64,000 nucleotides of DNA from Flavobacterium cheniae (GTDB lineage: Bacteria; Bacteroidota; Bacteroidia; Flavobacteriales; Flavobacteriaceae): contig NZ_SNZC01000004.1 in assembly GCF_004363695.1 (NCBI RefSeq), positions 124,001-188,000 of the forward strand, given 5' to 3'. A model generated the notes under the pieces. It worked only from the letters and a program-made list of their open reading frames with translations. It was not told the origin of the DNA and did not search any database. The position numbers were made by a program, and so were the translations under genes. Shown in pieces: positions 1 to 7,975 of this stretch. Within the stretch, counting starts at the first letter, position 1; each line of letters begins with the position of its first letter.

Positions 1-179
1 ATTTTAAGGTTTAATTTGGTGGTGTGAAATTAACAACATTTTTTAACATTGCAAATTGTAATTTTTTTTAATTTTTAGTTGTTAATTAAGCGTTAAAATG
101 TGATTAAAAAAGTGCTTTTTGTGAGTGTTTTATGATTCTATTTTATAATTTTAAGGAAATTTTAAAAAAACAACAGGCT

Positions 180-1052
180 ATGTCAATAAAATTATCACCT
201 ATAATTGCCGGAGTAATGAATTGGGGTGTTTCGGATAAAAACCTTAACACAAAAGAAATGAGCCATTTAATTAACCTTTATTTGGAAAACGGAATTACGT
301 CTTTCGATCATGCCGATATCTATGGAGGTTACACAACCGAAGCTCAATTTGGAAAAGCATTTAATGAAAGTAAAATTTCTAGAGAAAAGCTACAGTTCAT
401 ATCGAAATGTGGAATTCAATATACTTTTGAAAACAGACCTAATAATACCATTAAACATTATGAATATTCTAAAGATTACATTGTTTGGTCAGTTGAAAAT
501 TCATTAAAAAATCTACAAACCGATTATTTAGACGCTTTACTTTTGCATCGCCCAAGTCCATTAATGCAAGCTGATGAAATTGCCGAAGCGGTTGAAAAAT
601 TAAAATCGGAAGGAAAAATTAAATCGTTTGGTGTTTCTAATTTTACACCTTTTCAAACGGAACTTTTGCGTCAAAAAACCGAAATTTCATTTAATCAGGT
701 GCAATTTTCGGCAACGCATTATGAAGCTATGTTAGATGGAAGTCTAGATTACATGCAAATTCACAACATTCAGCCCATGGCTTGGAATCCGTTAGGAACA
801 GTTTTTAGAGAAAATACGGAGCAAACTTTTAGATTGAAGCAACTTTTAGCTACACTTGTGGATAAATATCATGTAGGTTCTGATTTAATTTTATTGGCTT
901 GGATTTTACAACATCCAGCGAATATTTTACCCGTTGCCGGAACTGTAAATGTGGCACGAATTCAGCAACTATCGAAAGCTTGTTCATTGGAATTAGACAA
1001 GCAAGATTGGTTTGCAATCTGGACAGAAAGCATGGGAAATAAAGTGCCTTAA
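180..1052 (+). CDS. Aldo/keto reductase
   Basis: NAD(P)H-dependent oxidoreductase of the aldo/keto reductase superfamily, about 290 residues, cytosolic. The family's catalytic tetrad is visible: Asp and Tyr in FDHADIYGG, Lys in QFISKCG and His in LLLHRPSP. The later SFGVSNF and IQPMAWNPLG segments match strands 6 and 7 of the TIM barrel, and the C-terminal segment with LPVAGT corresponds to the cofactor-binding end. It resembles the YdhF-type branch, but the substrate cannot be told. I start it at 180 (MSIKLSPIIAGVMNWG) because the 16 residues of the longer frame from 132 do not resemble the family. It appears to be a single gene; a large hairpin follows directly. Confidence 0.88.
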   Translation: MSIKLSPIIAGVMNWGVSDKNLNTKEMSHLINLYLENGITSFDHADIYGGYTTEAQFGKAFNESKISREKLQFISKCGIQYTFENRPNNTIKHYEYSKDYIVWSVENSLKNLQTDYLDALLLHRPSPLMQADEIAEAVEKLKSEGKIKSFGVSNFTPFQTELLRQKTEISFNQVQFSATHYEAMLDGSLDYMQIHNIQPMAWNPLGTVFRENTEQTFRLKQLLATLVDKYHVGSDLILLAWILQHPANILPVAGTVNVARIQQLSKACSLELDKQDWFAIWTESMGNKVP

Positions 1053-1056
1053 AAAA

Positions 1057-1120
1057 GTGATTAGTAATTAGTGACTAGTAATTAGTTTTTGCTAGTCACT
1101 AGTTACTAATTACTAATCAC
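1057..1120. repeat. Inverted pair of four-copy heptanucleotide repeats (large hairpin)
   Basis: Left arm 1057-1085 is four tandem heptamers of the type GTRAYTA; right arm 1092-1120 is nearly its reverse complement, again four heptamers. The loop is TTTTTG. By eye 26 of 29 positions are Watson-Crick pairs, two are G-U and one is a mismatch. It sits between the reductase stop and the next start, 7 bases before that ATG. On the minus strand the hairpin would be followed by six T, so it may also stop antisense transcription. The heptamer construction is shared with blocks near 21.4 and 30.95 kb. Confidence 0.75.
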
Positions 1121-1127
1121 CAAAAAT

Positions 1128-2267
1128 ATGATAAACAAACGCTTACTTATCAAAAACATTTTATCTCACCACGATGAGAACAGTTTTTATGATAAGAAGC
1201 GCCAATTGAATTTACACACCAAAGAAGGAAAAGCAAAATTTCTAAAACACATTTGTGCACTTTCAAATTCTAATCCAAGTAACAACTCTTACATTGTTGT
1301 TGGAGTTGAAGACGAATCGAATGAAATCGTTGGTGATGATTTTTTTGATGATAGCCGAATTCAGAATTTGGTGAATGCTTTTTTGGAAAATCCGCCTAAA
1401 ATTCAGTACGAAAATGTGCCTTTTCCTAATCTTCCAAAAGATAAAGTGGTAGGATTGGTTACGATAAAACCTAAATCTAAAACTTCTTATTTTAAAAAAG
1501 GAATTCACACTATTGAAGCCAATAGTACTTTTGTTAGAAAAGGAAGTAACACTTCGCCTACGAAAGAGAAAATTCCGTATTCAAAACAGAATGTTGAAAC
1601 CGTTATTAGCATAGAAAATAGCTCACGTAATAGCATTGCGCATACGTTAGAAAGTGTTTTGGATTTCATCAACAATCGCCATAAAGACATTCCTTCTAAC
1701 TATCATGTTTTTAAAGAATTGTTTGTGGTTTGCTGGGCGGGAAATAAGAAGAAGATTCGAGATAAAGTATATTATTCGAGAGTAGATATTGAGTTGATTA
1801 ACGAACAAGTTAAGTTGTTTTACTCCGCTTTAGACGAAGTAAGTATCGAATATGATGACAGTACATTTTCAATTACGGAATACGTTTCTTTAGGTTTAAA
1901 TGACAAAACCAGTTATTATCCTTTTGAAAAAGTTACGTTGAGTTTTTTTGATAATGGTTATTATAAAATGAATTCAGAAATGTTGTTTGAGCCTCCTCAA
2001 TACAACCGAAAAATGTTGCATCATATTTATAATTCAAATTTGACCTTATTAGGAAAACTCCAAAAAGGATTGCCTTTACAAGAATCAGAAAAAAGAGATT
2101 TGGAGAATTTACCTCACATTATGATGATTTGCAATTTAAACGGATTTGAAGAAGCAAAACAAAAACTTATTGATGCAAAACCCTTTCTAAAAACATTAGA
2201 AAACCCAATGGTTTATGTTTCTTTTAAAGAAGTAATGCGAATTTTAAGAAAAATGAAATACGATTAG
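1128..2267 (+). CDS. AlbA_2 (Schlafen-type) domain protein
   Basis: A 379-residue cytosolic protein. Residues about 15-130 resemble the AlbA_2 putative nucleic-acid-binding domain: an FYDKKRQLNLHTKEGKAKFL entry, a helix with ICALSNSN, then YIVVGVED, FLENPPKIQYE and the VVGLVTIKP strand, and finally TFVRKGSNTSP. The C-terminal two thirds has no motif I recognise and contains no ATPase walker. Family members are often called ATP-binding or transcriptional regulators, but function is rarely established. Its last codons overlap tail to tail by 4 bases with the minus-strand gene that follows. Role unknown. Confidence 0.72.
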   Translation: MINKRLLIKNILSHHDENSFYDKKRQLNLHTKEGKAKFLKHICALSNSNPSNNSYIVVGVEDESNEIVGDDFFDDSRIQNLVNAFLENPPKIQYENVPFPNLPKDKVVGLVTIKPKSKTSYFKKGIHTIEANSTFVRKGSNTSPTKEKIPYSKQNVETVISIENSSRNSIAHTLESVLDFINNRHKDIPSNYHVFKELFVVCWAGNKKKIRDKVYYSRVDIELINEQVKLFYSALDEVSIEYDDSTFSITEYVSLGLNDKTSYYPFEKVTLSFFDNGYYKMNSEMLFEPPQYNRKMLHHIYNSNLTLLGKLQKGLPLQESEKRDLENLPHIMMICNLNGFEEAKQKLIDAKPFLKTLENPMVYVSFKEVMRILRKMKYD

Positions 2268-2491
2268 TACAAATTTTTATTGTTTTTTTTAAAAAAAATC
2301 AGCATCAGATAAGAAACAAAAAGTACAACTCCCAATATGTAGACCAATTTGAATTGTAGACTGTAATCAAGGGTGTTAAAAAAGGTTGCCTTTTCTTGAA
2401 AAAGGGTATAATACGTTAAATCAACGATAAAGTAAATCCAAATTAGACTAAGGATTAACAGCACGATAACTAATTTTGTATATAACTTCAT
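2264..2491 (-). CDS. Small two-helix membrane protein, target of the neighbouring two-component promoter
   Basis: A 75-residue protein with two hydrophobic segments, roughly residues 5-27 (LVIVLLILSLIWIYFIVDL) and 50-68 (LVYILGVVLFVSYLMLIFF), joined by a polar linker and closed by a lysine/asparagine tail. It is predicted to be an inner-membrane hairpin; no family is recognised. I prefer the start at 2491 (MKLYTKL) to 2503, because the -7 box at 2512-2519 would place transcription start only a few bases from 2503. Its promoter shares the palindrome and spacing of the promoter ahead of the lipoprotein/kinase operon, so I infer control by the response regulator encoded next door. The stop overlaps the stop of the plus-strand gene. 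Confidence 0.6.
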   Translation of the reverse strand: MKLYTKLVIVLLILSLIWIYFIVDLTYYTLFQEKATFFNTLDYSLQFKLVYILGVVLFVSYLMLIFFKKNNKNLY

Positions 2492-2507
2492 TTTCTGTAT
2501 CATTTAG

Positions 2508-2584
2508 ATTATAAAGTTACCTATACCAAAAAGAAAAATTGTTACAGATTTTCTGTATATTTTTACTTTTATTTTTCAGTGTTT
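2508..2584 (-). promoter_or_regulatory. Promoter A with 15-bp dyad operator
   Basis: Aligns without gaps to 5841-5917; I count 62 of 77 identical bases. It contains the perfect dyad TACAGATTTTCTGTA at 2543-2557. On the minus strand a -7 box TAACTTTA (2519-2512) lies 23 bases after the dyad, so the dyad is centred near -42, where an activator would replace the -33 element. An 11-base spacer differs in sequence between the two copies but not in length. Confidence 0.7.
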
Positions 2585-2604
2585 TGGGCTTTTTTTGAAA
2601 ATTT

Positions 2605-3276
2605 TTAGATCAATCCGTGCTTTTTAGCTTCGCGAATGATGTCTTCGTCGCTTCCTTTTTCAATTTTAAAGAAGTGTTTTATTTGTGCTTTTCGTTTGTC
2701 GATTGCACTTATGGATAAATTCATGCGTTGAGGTAAATTTTTAGTTTTTACACCTTCCGCCAATAAGGTAATTAGTTTTCTGTTGTTTTCGTCTAAGAAA
2801 GCGCTTTTTTCATGTAATTCAGCAATGTTTTCCACAACTGTTCTACTTGTGTAGAAATGATTGTTGTAAATTTTTTCAAATGCTAATAAAAACTCATCTG
2901 CCGTAAAATCACTTTTTACTAACAAGCCGTTTGGAGCTATATTTTTTTGAATGGCATCTAAAATAAAAGCTTCTGCATGCGAAGTAAGAATAACAATTTT
3001 ACAATTTGGGAATTTGTTTTTAATTAGAAGTGCTAAATCTTCACCGCTTTTAATGTTTTTTTCCAAATAAGGCGGTAAACTCAAATCGACAAAAGCAAAA
3101 TCAAATGCCTTGAAAACAGGCGTGCTGTCAATTATATTATAAGCAGATTCGCAGTTGTAAGCTGGAGTTGTCGTTATTCGTAAACCTAGATCGTTAAAAG
3201 ACAATATGCTTTTATAACCCTCAATCATTGATGGATGATCGTCAATCATTAAAATATGTAAGTCTGTTTTATTCAC
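2605..3276 (-). CDS. NarL/LuxR-type response regulator
   Basis: A 223-residue two-component response regulator. The receiver domain has the acidic pair Asp12-Asp13 (MIDDHP), the phospho-acceptor Asp64 in FAFVDLSLPP, Thr98 in VILTSHA and Lys121 in LLVKSD. A linker leads to a C-terminal helix-turn-helix around residues 162-204 (NRKLITLLAEGVKTKNLP, then LSISAIDKRKAQIK), shaped like the GerE/LuxR DNA-binding domain. The sensor kinase gene is 32 bases upstream in the same orientation, so the two form a cognate pair. I infer that it binds the TACAGA-N3-TCTGTA dyads that flank the locus; a dimeric NarL-type regulator would suit such a dyad. Confidence 0.85.
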   Translation of the reverse strand: MNKTDLHILMIDDHPSMIEGYKSILSFNDLGLRITTTPAYNCESAYNIIDSTPVFKAFDFAFVDLSLPPYLEKNIKSGEDLALLIKNKFPNCKIVILTSHAEAFILDAIQKNIAPNGLLVKSDFTADEFLLAFEKIYNNHFYTSRTVVENIAELHEKSAFLDENNRKLITLLAEGVKTKNLPQRMNLSISAIDKRKAQIKHFFKIEKGSDEDIIREAKKHGLI

Positions 3277-3308
3277 GAGATTTTATTTATTTCAAATTTA
3301 CAATTTAT

Positions 3309-5321
3309 TTAATTTACCAACGGAACTTTTAATTTTATAATTGTACCTTTTTCTTTTTCGGAAGTAATAGAAATTTCACCCTTCATCGCTTCAGTTCTGC
3401 TTTTCATGTTTTTCAAGCCAATGCCGTTTTTGATTTTTTTCTCGTTAAAACCAATGCCATTATCATTTATTTCTAAGTGTAAAAAATCATCTTCTGTGTC
3501 GAGTATTAATACAATTTTAGTGGCATTTGCATATTTATTAATATTGTTAAACGCTTCTTGAATTATACGATAGACATTCATTTTTATTTCTGGACTCATA
3601 TTATTCATTGCATCGTCATAATATATTTCGAAATTAGATTCTGGTGAATATGTTTCCTTTTGATTTTTTAAAAGTTCATCTAAAATGTTTTTAAAACCAC
3701 TTTTATATATTTCTGATTCATTATGTAAATGATGCGAAAAGGCTCTGATTTCTTGTTCTATAACTCTAATATAATCAATATGCTCTAAGGCTTTTTTAAT
3801 GGTTTCTTCATCTTGTTTTCTAGATATTGAAAATAAATTTAATCTAACTCCTGCCAGTCTATTTAGAATGTTATCATGAAGTTCTAAGCCAATATTTCGT
3901 TTTACATTTCTTCGAACCTCATCTATATCTTCTTGATTGTTAAGCATCAATCTGTAAATTTCTTCGTTTGATTCTTGTTGCTGTTGTGCGAAAACCAATT
4001 CTTTATGCTTGCTTCTTTGATAAAGAATTACATAGAGTAGAAAACTAAATGAAATAATCAACAATGAAGCTATCAAAATAATTTTTCGTTGATTAGAAAT
4101 CGTTTCTTTTTCAGAAATAATTTCGTCGGTTTCAAATTCAATTCGAGCCAATTTGTTTCGGGTAGCTCTTTCTTGTTTTTGGAGACTATCGTTTAATTTG
4201 ATGTAGTCTCTTGCATAAGACAAGCCTTCTTTTGGAAGTAACTTCGTGAAGAAATCTAGTGTTACCAAAACTTCTTTGTTGTAATGCGATTCTTTGGCTA
4301 ATTTATTGGCTTCACTATTAAGTTGAAGCGCTTTTAAAGTGTCGTTTTGAGAAAGGTAATATTCAGTAAGATGAATTCTACTGTTGATTTTTCCTAGGAC
4401 ATCTCCAATTTTATCTCTTACGGTTAAAGCTTTTTGAAAATCCTCTAAACCTTTCTTTTTATTGATTTTAAAAATAGAATATGCATAATTATCAAGTAAA
4501 GATGAATATAAAATAGGTTGTATGTCTTTTAGGTTGTTGATTTTTAAACCTTCAGCAAAAATTTGGCTTGCTTCATTGAATTTATTAATGTTTAAATAAA
4601 CGAATCCAATATTATTTAAAGTTTGAGCTTGAAAAATAGGTTTATAATTTTCATCTTCAATATTTTTGATTTGAACTAGTGCCTTTTGATGATATTCTAA
4701 CCCTTTTTCATAATTTCCTAAACCTGATAAGGAACTACCTAAATTAACATAACATTCGTAAATTAAAGATTGATCATTGATTTCTTTAGCAATGTTTAGA
4801 ACCTTAATTGTTTCTGATTCACTGCCTAAAAAATCTTTTTCAAAGAGTAAAATATAAGCTTTATGAAGTATCGTTCTTGCTAAATTAGATTTGTCTTCTA
4901 TTTTTTCATACTTCTTCTCCGCGCCTAAGTAATAATAATAAGCACTATCATTTTTGGAAAGAGAAAAATAATAATCTCCTAAATAATATTCTGCCTTAGC
5001 AATATTTAATGTATCATTAATTGATTCAGAAATATTTAAAATTTTATTAGTTGTTTTTTTATATTCTTCATACTCTAACAGTATAAAATAACGATTAGCT
5101 AACTTAAAATAATTTTTAATTTTTATGGAATCAATAGTACTAGCGCCTTGAATTAAATTTTTAGCTGAGTCAATATATTTTAGACGAATTTTCTTATCTA
5201 AATTTACATTTGAACTATTTTCAAAATAAGAATCCAACTTTTTTTGAATAACAGGAGTTTTCTCGTTTGAATTACATCCAACGAAAAAAATAAAACCAAA
5301 TAAAATTATTATCTGTTTCAA
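3309..5321 (-). CDS. TPR-containing sensor histidine kinase
   Basis: A 670-residue membrane sensor kinase. The N-terminus is a lipoprotein-like signal ending FVGC at Cys16. Residues about 60-370 are tetratricopeptide repeats (for example AKAEYYLGDYYFSLSKNDSA and FQAQTLNNIGFVYLNINKFN), expected in the periplasm. One transmembrane helix lies near residues 403-425 (IILIASLLIISFSFLLYVIL). The cytoplasmic part has a HisKA_3 box with ELHDN (His482) and a HATPase_c domain with N box QEAFNNINKYA, G1 DNGIGF and G2 GIGLKNM. It probably phosphorylates the adjacent regulator. The two small secreted products encoded just upstream make a peptide-sensing or envelope-sensing role for the TPR domain plausible, but this is inference. 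Confidence 0.88.
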   Translation of the reverse strand: MKQIIILFGFIFFVGCNSNEKTPVIQKKLDSYFENSSNVNLDKKIRLKYIDSAKNLIQGASTIDSIKIKNYFKLANRYFILLEYEEYKKTTNKILNISESINDTLNIAKAEYYLGDYYFSLSKNDSAYYYYLGAEKKYEKIEDKSNLARTILHKAYILLFEKDFLGSESETIKVLNIAKEINDQSLIYECYVNLGSSLSGLGNYEKGLEYHQKALVQIKNIEDENYKPIFQAQTLNNIGFVYLNINKFNEASQIFAEGLKINNLKDIQPILYSSLLDNYAYSIFKINKKKGLEDFQKALTVRDKIGDVLGKINSRIHLTEYYLSQNDTLKALQLNSEANKLAKESHYNKEVLVTLDFFTKLLPKEGLSYARDYIKLNDSLQKQERATRNKLARIEFETDEIISEKETISNQRKIILIASLLIISFSFLLYVILYQRSKHKELVFAQQQQESNEEIYRLMLNNQEDIDEVRRNVKRNIGLELHDNILNRLAGVRLNLFSISRKQDEETIKKALEHIDYIRVIEQEIRAFSHHLHNESEIYKSGFKNILDELLKNQKETYSPESNFEIYYDDAMNNMSPEIKMNVYRIIQEAFNNINKYANATKIVLILDTEDDFLHLEINDNGIGFNEKKIKNGIGLKNMKSRTEAMKGEISITSEKEKGTIIKLKVPLVN

Positions 5322-5366
5322 TTAAAAGAGTTGCTTTTGTACAAATTTACTGTTTAAAGATAATAA

Positions 5367-5543
5367 TTAATCCTTTTTTACAATTATTATAGGAGTTCTT
5401 GGGTTAGTAATATTTAAGGTTTTAATTTTTTCTGTCTTTTCAATTTTATAAGCCATTATTTTTTCAATTGAATCCTTTTCTTTATTGTTTTGAATGTTAG
5501 ACAAAAACAAAGAACTTACTATTAATAATGCTACTGTTTTCAT
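5367..5543 (-). CDS. Small secreted peptide (58 aa), paralogue of the adjacent lipoprotein
   Basis: Short ORF found by reading the minus strand. It starts MKTVALLIVSSLFLSN, a plausible Sec signal sequence, continues with a charged stretch (DSIEKIMAYKIEKTEKIK) and ends TPIIVKKD. The next gene upstream (69 aa) ends NPIIVSKKD and also has DSIAK, so the two products are related. It lies 19 bases after that gene and 45 bases before the sensor kinase, all on one strand. Spacing, signal and shared C-terminus together argue that it is a real gene and not chance. Function unknown; it could be a ligand or accessory subunit of the kinase. Confidence 0.6.
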   Translation of the reverse strand: MKTVALLIVSSLFLSNIQNNKEKDSIEKIMAYKIEKTEKIKTLNITNPRTPIIIVKKD

Positions 5544-5562
5544 TTTTACTATTTTTAAATTA

Positions 5563-5772
5563 TTAATCTTTTTTTGATACTATTATTGGATTTGTTTCTT
5601 CTTTTGCTATACTATCTGAAGGAGTTTCATCACCTTCTCTTGCTTGCATTTGTTGTATGTTTTCTGATAGTTTAATGGCTTTTTCTAAGTCCTCATCTTG
5701 CTCGTCTGTTGAACATGAAAATAATACAAGACTAACCATTAATAGTCCGAATAATTTAACTGAATTTTTCAT
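5563..5772 (-). CDS. Small lipoprotein heading the sensor kinase operon
   Basis: A 69-residue protein with a clear lipoprotein signal: MKNSVKLFGLLMVSLVLFSC, with the lipobox LFSC. The mature part is short and charged (DEQDEDLEKAIKLSENIQQM) and ends NPIIVSKKD, an ending shared with the 58-residue product encoded next. It is the first gene after the dyad-containing promoter at 5841-5917, with an untranslated leader of about 65 bases. I recognise no family. As the promoter-proximal gene of the kinase/regulator operon it is likely an autoregulated envelope component, either sensed by or modulating the kinase. Confidence 0.65.
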   Translation of the reverse strand: MKNSVKLFGLLMVSLVLFSCSTDEQDEDLEKAIKLSENIQQMQAREGDETPSDSIAKEETNPIIVSKKD

Positions 5773-5840
5773 AGGGGTTTGAATTTTAATTGTTTGTTAT
5801 TTGTTTTTATGTTTTAATTGAATTTTTTGTCGAGTTTTGC

Positions 5841-5917
5841 ATTATAAAAGTACTTATACCTTTTTATAATGTTGTTACAGATTTTCTGTACATTTTCACT
5901 TTAATTTTTCAGTGTTT
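5841..5917 (-). promoter_or_regulatory. Promoter B with 15-bp dyad operator
   Basis: Gapless counterpart of the block at 2508-2584. The dyad TACAGATTTTCTGTA is at 5876-5890 and the minus-strand -7 box TACTTTTA at 5852-5845, again 23 bases away. It faces the lipoprotein-peptide-kinase-regulator operon, so it would make that operon autoregulated. The plus-strand phosphatase starts at 5929, so the block also forms part of that gene's upstream region. Confidence 0.7.
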
Positions 5918-5928
5918 ATTGAGTTTTT

Positions 5929-6663
5929 ATGAAAAAATTTGTCATTGGAGACATCCACGGAGGTCTAAAAGCATTACTTCAGGTACTAAAAAAAATTAAC
6001 TGTGATGAAAACGACACATTAATTTTTTTAGGAGACTATGTAGATGGTTGGAGCGAATCGCCTGCCGTTTTAGATTTTCTAATAGAATTACAAAAAAAAC
6101 AACCTTGTATTTTTATTCGAGGTAATCACGACGAGCTTCTATTAGACTGGTTGTTAGGTAATAACGATAATATCGATGAAAAATTGTGGTTTCAACATGG
6201 TGGTGAAGCTACAGTGTTATCCTATCAAAACATTAACGCCGAAACAAAGGAAAGACACATTCAGTTTTTAAAGTCATTACAAGATTATCATTTAGATGAT
6301 AAAAACCGATTGTTTATTCATGCCGGATTTACCAATATGAAAGGAGTGGAACACGAATTTTTTAAACCTTTATTTTACTGGGATAGAACCCTTTGGGAAA
6401 CGGCTTTAGCAATTGATAGTCAACTTTCAAAAGACGCTATTACCTATCCATTGCGTTTAAAGATTTATAACGAAATTTTCATTGGTCACACACCTGTTAC
6501 TAAAATTGATGAAACAATTCCAGTAAATAAAGCCTGCGTTTGGAATGTGGATACAGGAGCTGCTTTCAAAGGTAAACTTACTATCATGGATGTTGATAGT
6601 AAAGAATTCTGGCAAAGCGACTCACTACCAGACTTATATCCAAACGAAAAAGGTAGGAATTAA
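5929..6663 (+). CDS. Calcineurin-like metallophosphoesterase (PPP family)
   Basis: A 244-residue cytosolic phosphatase of the PPP/ApaH-like group. The metal-binding motifs appear in order: GDIHG (residues 7-11), GDYVDG, RGNHDE, a later histidine in FIHAGF and GHT near the C-terminus. These coordinate a dinuclear metal centre that hydrolyses phosphate esters; substrates in the family range from phosphoproteins to diadenosine polyphosphates, and the sequence does not decide between them. It follows the divergent dyad promoter closely, but I see no link to the two-component system other than position. Confidence 0.85.
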   Translation: MKKFVIGDIHGGLKALLQVLKKINCDENDTLIFLGDYVDGWSESPAVLDFLIELQKKQPCIFIRGNHDELLLDWLLGNNDNIDEKLWFQHGGEATVLSYQNINAETKERHIQFLKSLQDYHLDDKNRLFIHAGFTNMKGVEHEFFKPLFYWDRTLWETALAIDSQLSKDAITYPLRLKIYNEIFIGHTPVTKIDETIPVNKACVWNVDTGAAFKGKLTIMDVDSKEFWQSDSLPDLYPNEKGRN

Positions 6664-6671
6664 TTTATCCC

Positions 6672-6679
6672 TATATTTG
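6672..6679 (+). promoter_or_regulatory. -7 promoter box TATATTTG
   Basis: An exact match to the Bacteroidota consensus TAnnTTTG, 23 bases before the start of the outer-membrane protein gene at 6703. No clear -33 element was seen. Confidence 0.5.
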
Positions 6680-6702
6680 TACTCAATTTTAATTTTAATA
6701 CG

Positions 6703-7200
6703 ATGAAAAAAATTTTAGCCGTAATTTGTTTATTAGCCGCAGTTCAAATGTCAAATGCGCAAGTTTTTAAAGGAAAAGGAGATACTAAATTTCAAGTTGG
6801 AGCCAACTTACAAGAAAAAGGTTCAGGAATAATTGCAACTTATGATAGAGGAATAGGCACAAACATGTCGTTTGGTTTTACCTCTTTATATTTATTAGGA
6901 ATTGAAGAAGTAGCTGGTGAAAAACCAAATTTTGATGATCGTTTTGATCTTAGAGCTCGTTTTAGTGCTAACATTGCTGATGTTTTTGGAATTGAAGAAA
7001 AAGTAGATATTTATCCTGGATTAAATATTGGGATTAAAAATTTTGGGGCGCATTTTGGCGTTCGCTATTTCATTACAGATGGTTTCGGCTTGTACTCTGA
7101 AATACAATTACCAATTGCTCATTATGATAATGATCCTAGAGGATTTGAAAAATATAATAATCAGTTTAATTTATCAATTGGAGCTTCTTTCAATTTATAA
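6703..7200 (+). CDS. Small outer-membrane beta-barrel protein
   Basis: A 165-residue secreted protein with a signal peptide (MKKILAVICLLAAVQMSNA, cleavage before QVFKG). The mature part alternates polar and hydrophobic residues in short strands (GANLQEKGSGIIATYDRGIG, FGAHFGVRYFITDGFGLYSE) and ends FNLSIGASFNL, a typical aromatic-terminated last strand of an outer-membrane barrel. About eight strands would fit the length. Similar small porin-like proteins are widespread in Flavobacteriaceae and mostly uncharacterised. It is transcribed alone, from the TATATTTG box at 6672 to the hairpin terminator at 7223. Confidence 0.7.
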   Translation: MKKILAVICLLAAVQMSNAQVFKGKGDTKFQVGANLQEKGSGIIATYDRGIGTNMSFGFTSLYLLGIEEVAGEKPNFDDRFDLRARFSANIADVFGIEEKVDIYPGLNIGIKNFGAHFGVRYFITDGFGLYSEIQLPIAHYDNDPRGFEKYNNQFNLSIGASFNL

Positions 7201-7222
7201 AATAGTTTAAGCAATATATTTT

Positions 7223-7254
7223 AAAGCAACTCCTTAAAAAAGTTGCTTTTTTTT
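7223..7254 (+). terminator. Intrinsic terminator
   Basis: Stem AAAGCAACT (7223-7231) with AGTTGCTTT (7241-7249), followed by a T run. It ends the outer-membrane protein transcript. Confidence 0.85.
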
Positions 7255-7275
7255 ATGCTGTTATGTAACAATTTA

Positions 7276-7283
7276 TACCTTTG
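7276..7283 (+). promoter_or_regulatory. -7 promoter box TACCTTTG
   Basis: Matches TAnnTTTG and lies 35 bases before the PhnA start. It is placed directly after the preceding terminator, as expected for an independent transcript. Confidence 0.5.
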
Positions 7284-7318
7284 CTTCAAATTATTTATTT
7301 ACGTAAAATCCATTCAAA

Positions 7319-7894
7319 ATGAGTGTAATAGAAAAAAAACTGAAAGACCGCAGTGGTTCAGTTTGCGAGATTAGTGGTGCCGAACATGATTTAGTTGTGT
7401 ACACGTTACCACCTCACACTGCAGAGAGCTTAGAACATTCGGTTTTGGTTGCTAAACATTTGAAAGACCAAATTGAAAACCCAGAAACCATGAATGAAAA
7501 CGATTGGAGAGGTTTATCAGATAGCATGTGGAATGAGCATTTACCGGTTCAAATTTTATCTTGGCGTATGTTAGCACGTTTGAAAAACAACGATTTGCTT
7601 GACATGATGTACTTAGACGAAGAAGCCTTAGAATGGGCAAAAGCAACAGGCGAAGGCGCAGAAGAAGACGAAAACAAAATTGTACATAAAGACAGTAACG
7701 GTGTAATCTTATTAGATGGTGATTCAGTTGTATTGATTAAAGATTTAGATGTAAAAGGCGCTACTTTTACAGCAAAACGTGGTGCTGCCGTACACAACAT
7801 TAAATTAGTTTGGGACGACGCGAATCTTATTGAAGGTAGAGTGGAAAATCAAAATATTTATATTTTGACACAGTACGTGAAGAAAACGAAGTAG
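7319..7894 (+). CDS. phnA: PhnA-family protein
   Basis: A 191-residue cytosolic protein. The C-terminal 70 residues (DSNGVILLDGDSVVLIKDLD, then GAAVHNIKLVWDD and VENQNIYILTQYVKK) are the SH3-like PhnA domain. The N-terminal half has a conserved LPPHTAESLEHSVLVAKHLK and WRGLSDSMWNEHLPVQILSW pattern of the longer Bacteroidota version. The zinc-ribbon cysteines of the short enterobacterial PhnA are absent: only Cys17 is seen. Despite the name, family members are not established phosphonate enzymes and no phosphonate genes are nearby. It is transcribed alone between two terminators. Confidence 0.82.
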   Translation: MSVIEKKLKDRSGSVCEISGAEHDLVVYTLPPHTAESLEHSVLVAKHLKDQIENPETMNENDWRGLSDSMWNEHLPVQILSWRMLARLKNNDLLDMMYLDEEALEWAKATGEGAEEDENKIVHKDSNGVILLDGDSVVLIKDLDVKGATFTAKRGAAVHNIKLVWDDANLIEGRVENQNIYILTQYVKKTK

Positions 7895-7936
7895 TGTTAA
7901 TCCGTAATGTTAAAATATAAAGTGCGCTAAATCAAT

Positions 7937-7975
7937 AAAAAAAAATCCCGATTCATTTGAATCGGGATTTTTTTT
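7937..7975. terminator. Bidirectional intrinsic terminator
   Basis: Stem AAATCCCGATTC (7943-7954) with GAATCGGGATTT (7959-7970), flanked by A and T runs, between the convergent phnA and coiled-coil genes. The last T bases overlap the stop region of the latter. Confidence 0.88.

Noticed and set aside
1..179. Upstream region of the aldo/keto reductase
   Set aside because: It is AT-rich; no exact -7 box or other element could be supported.
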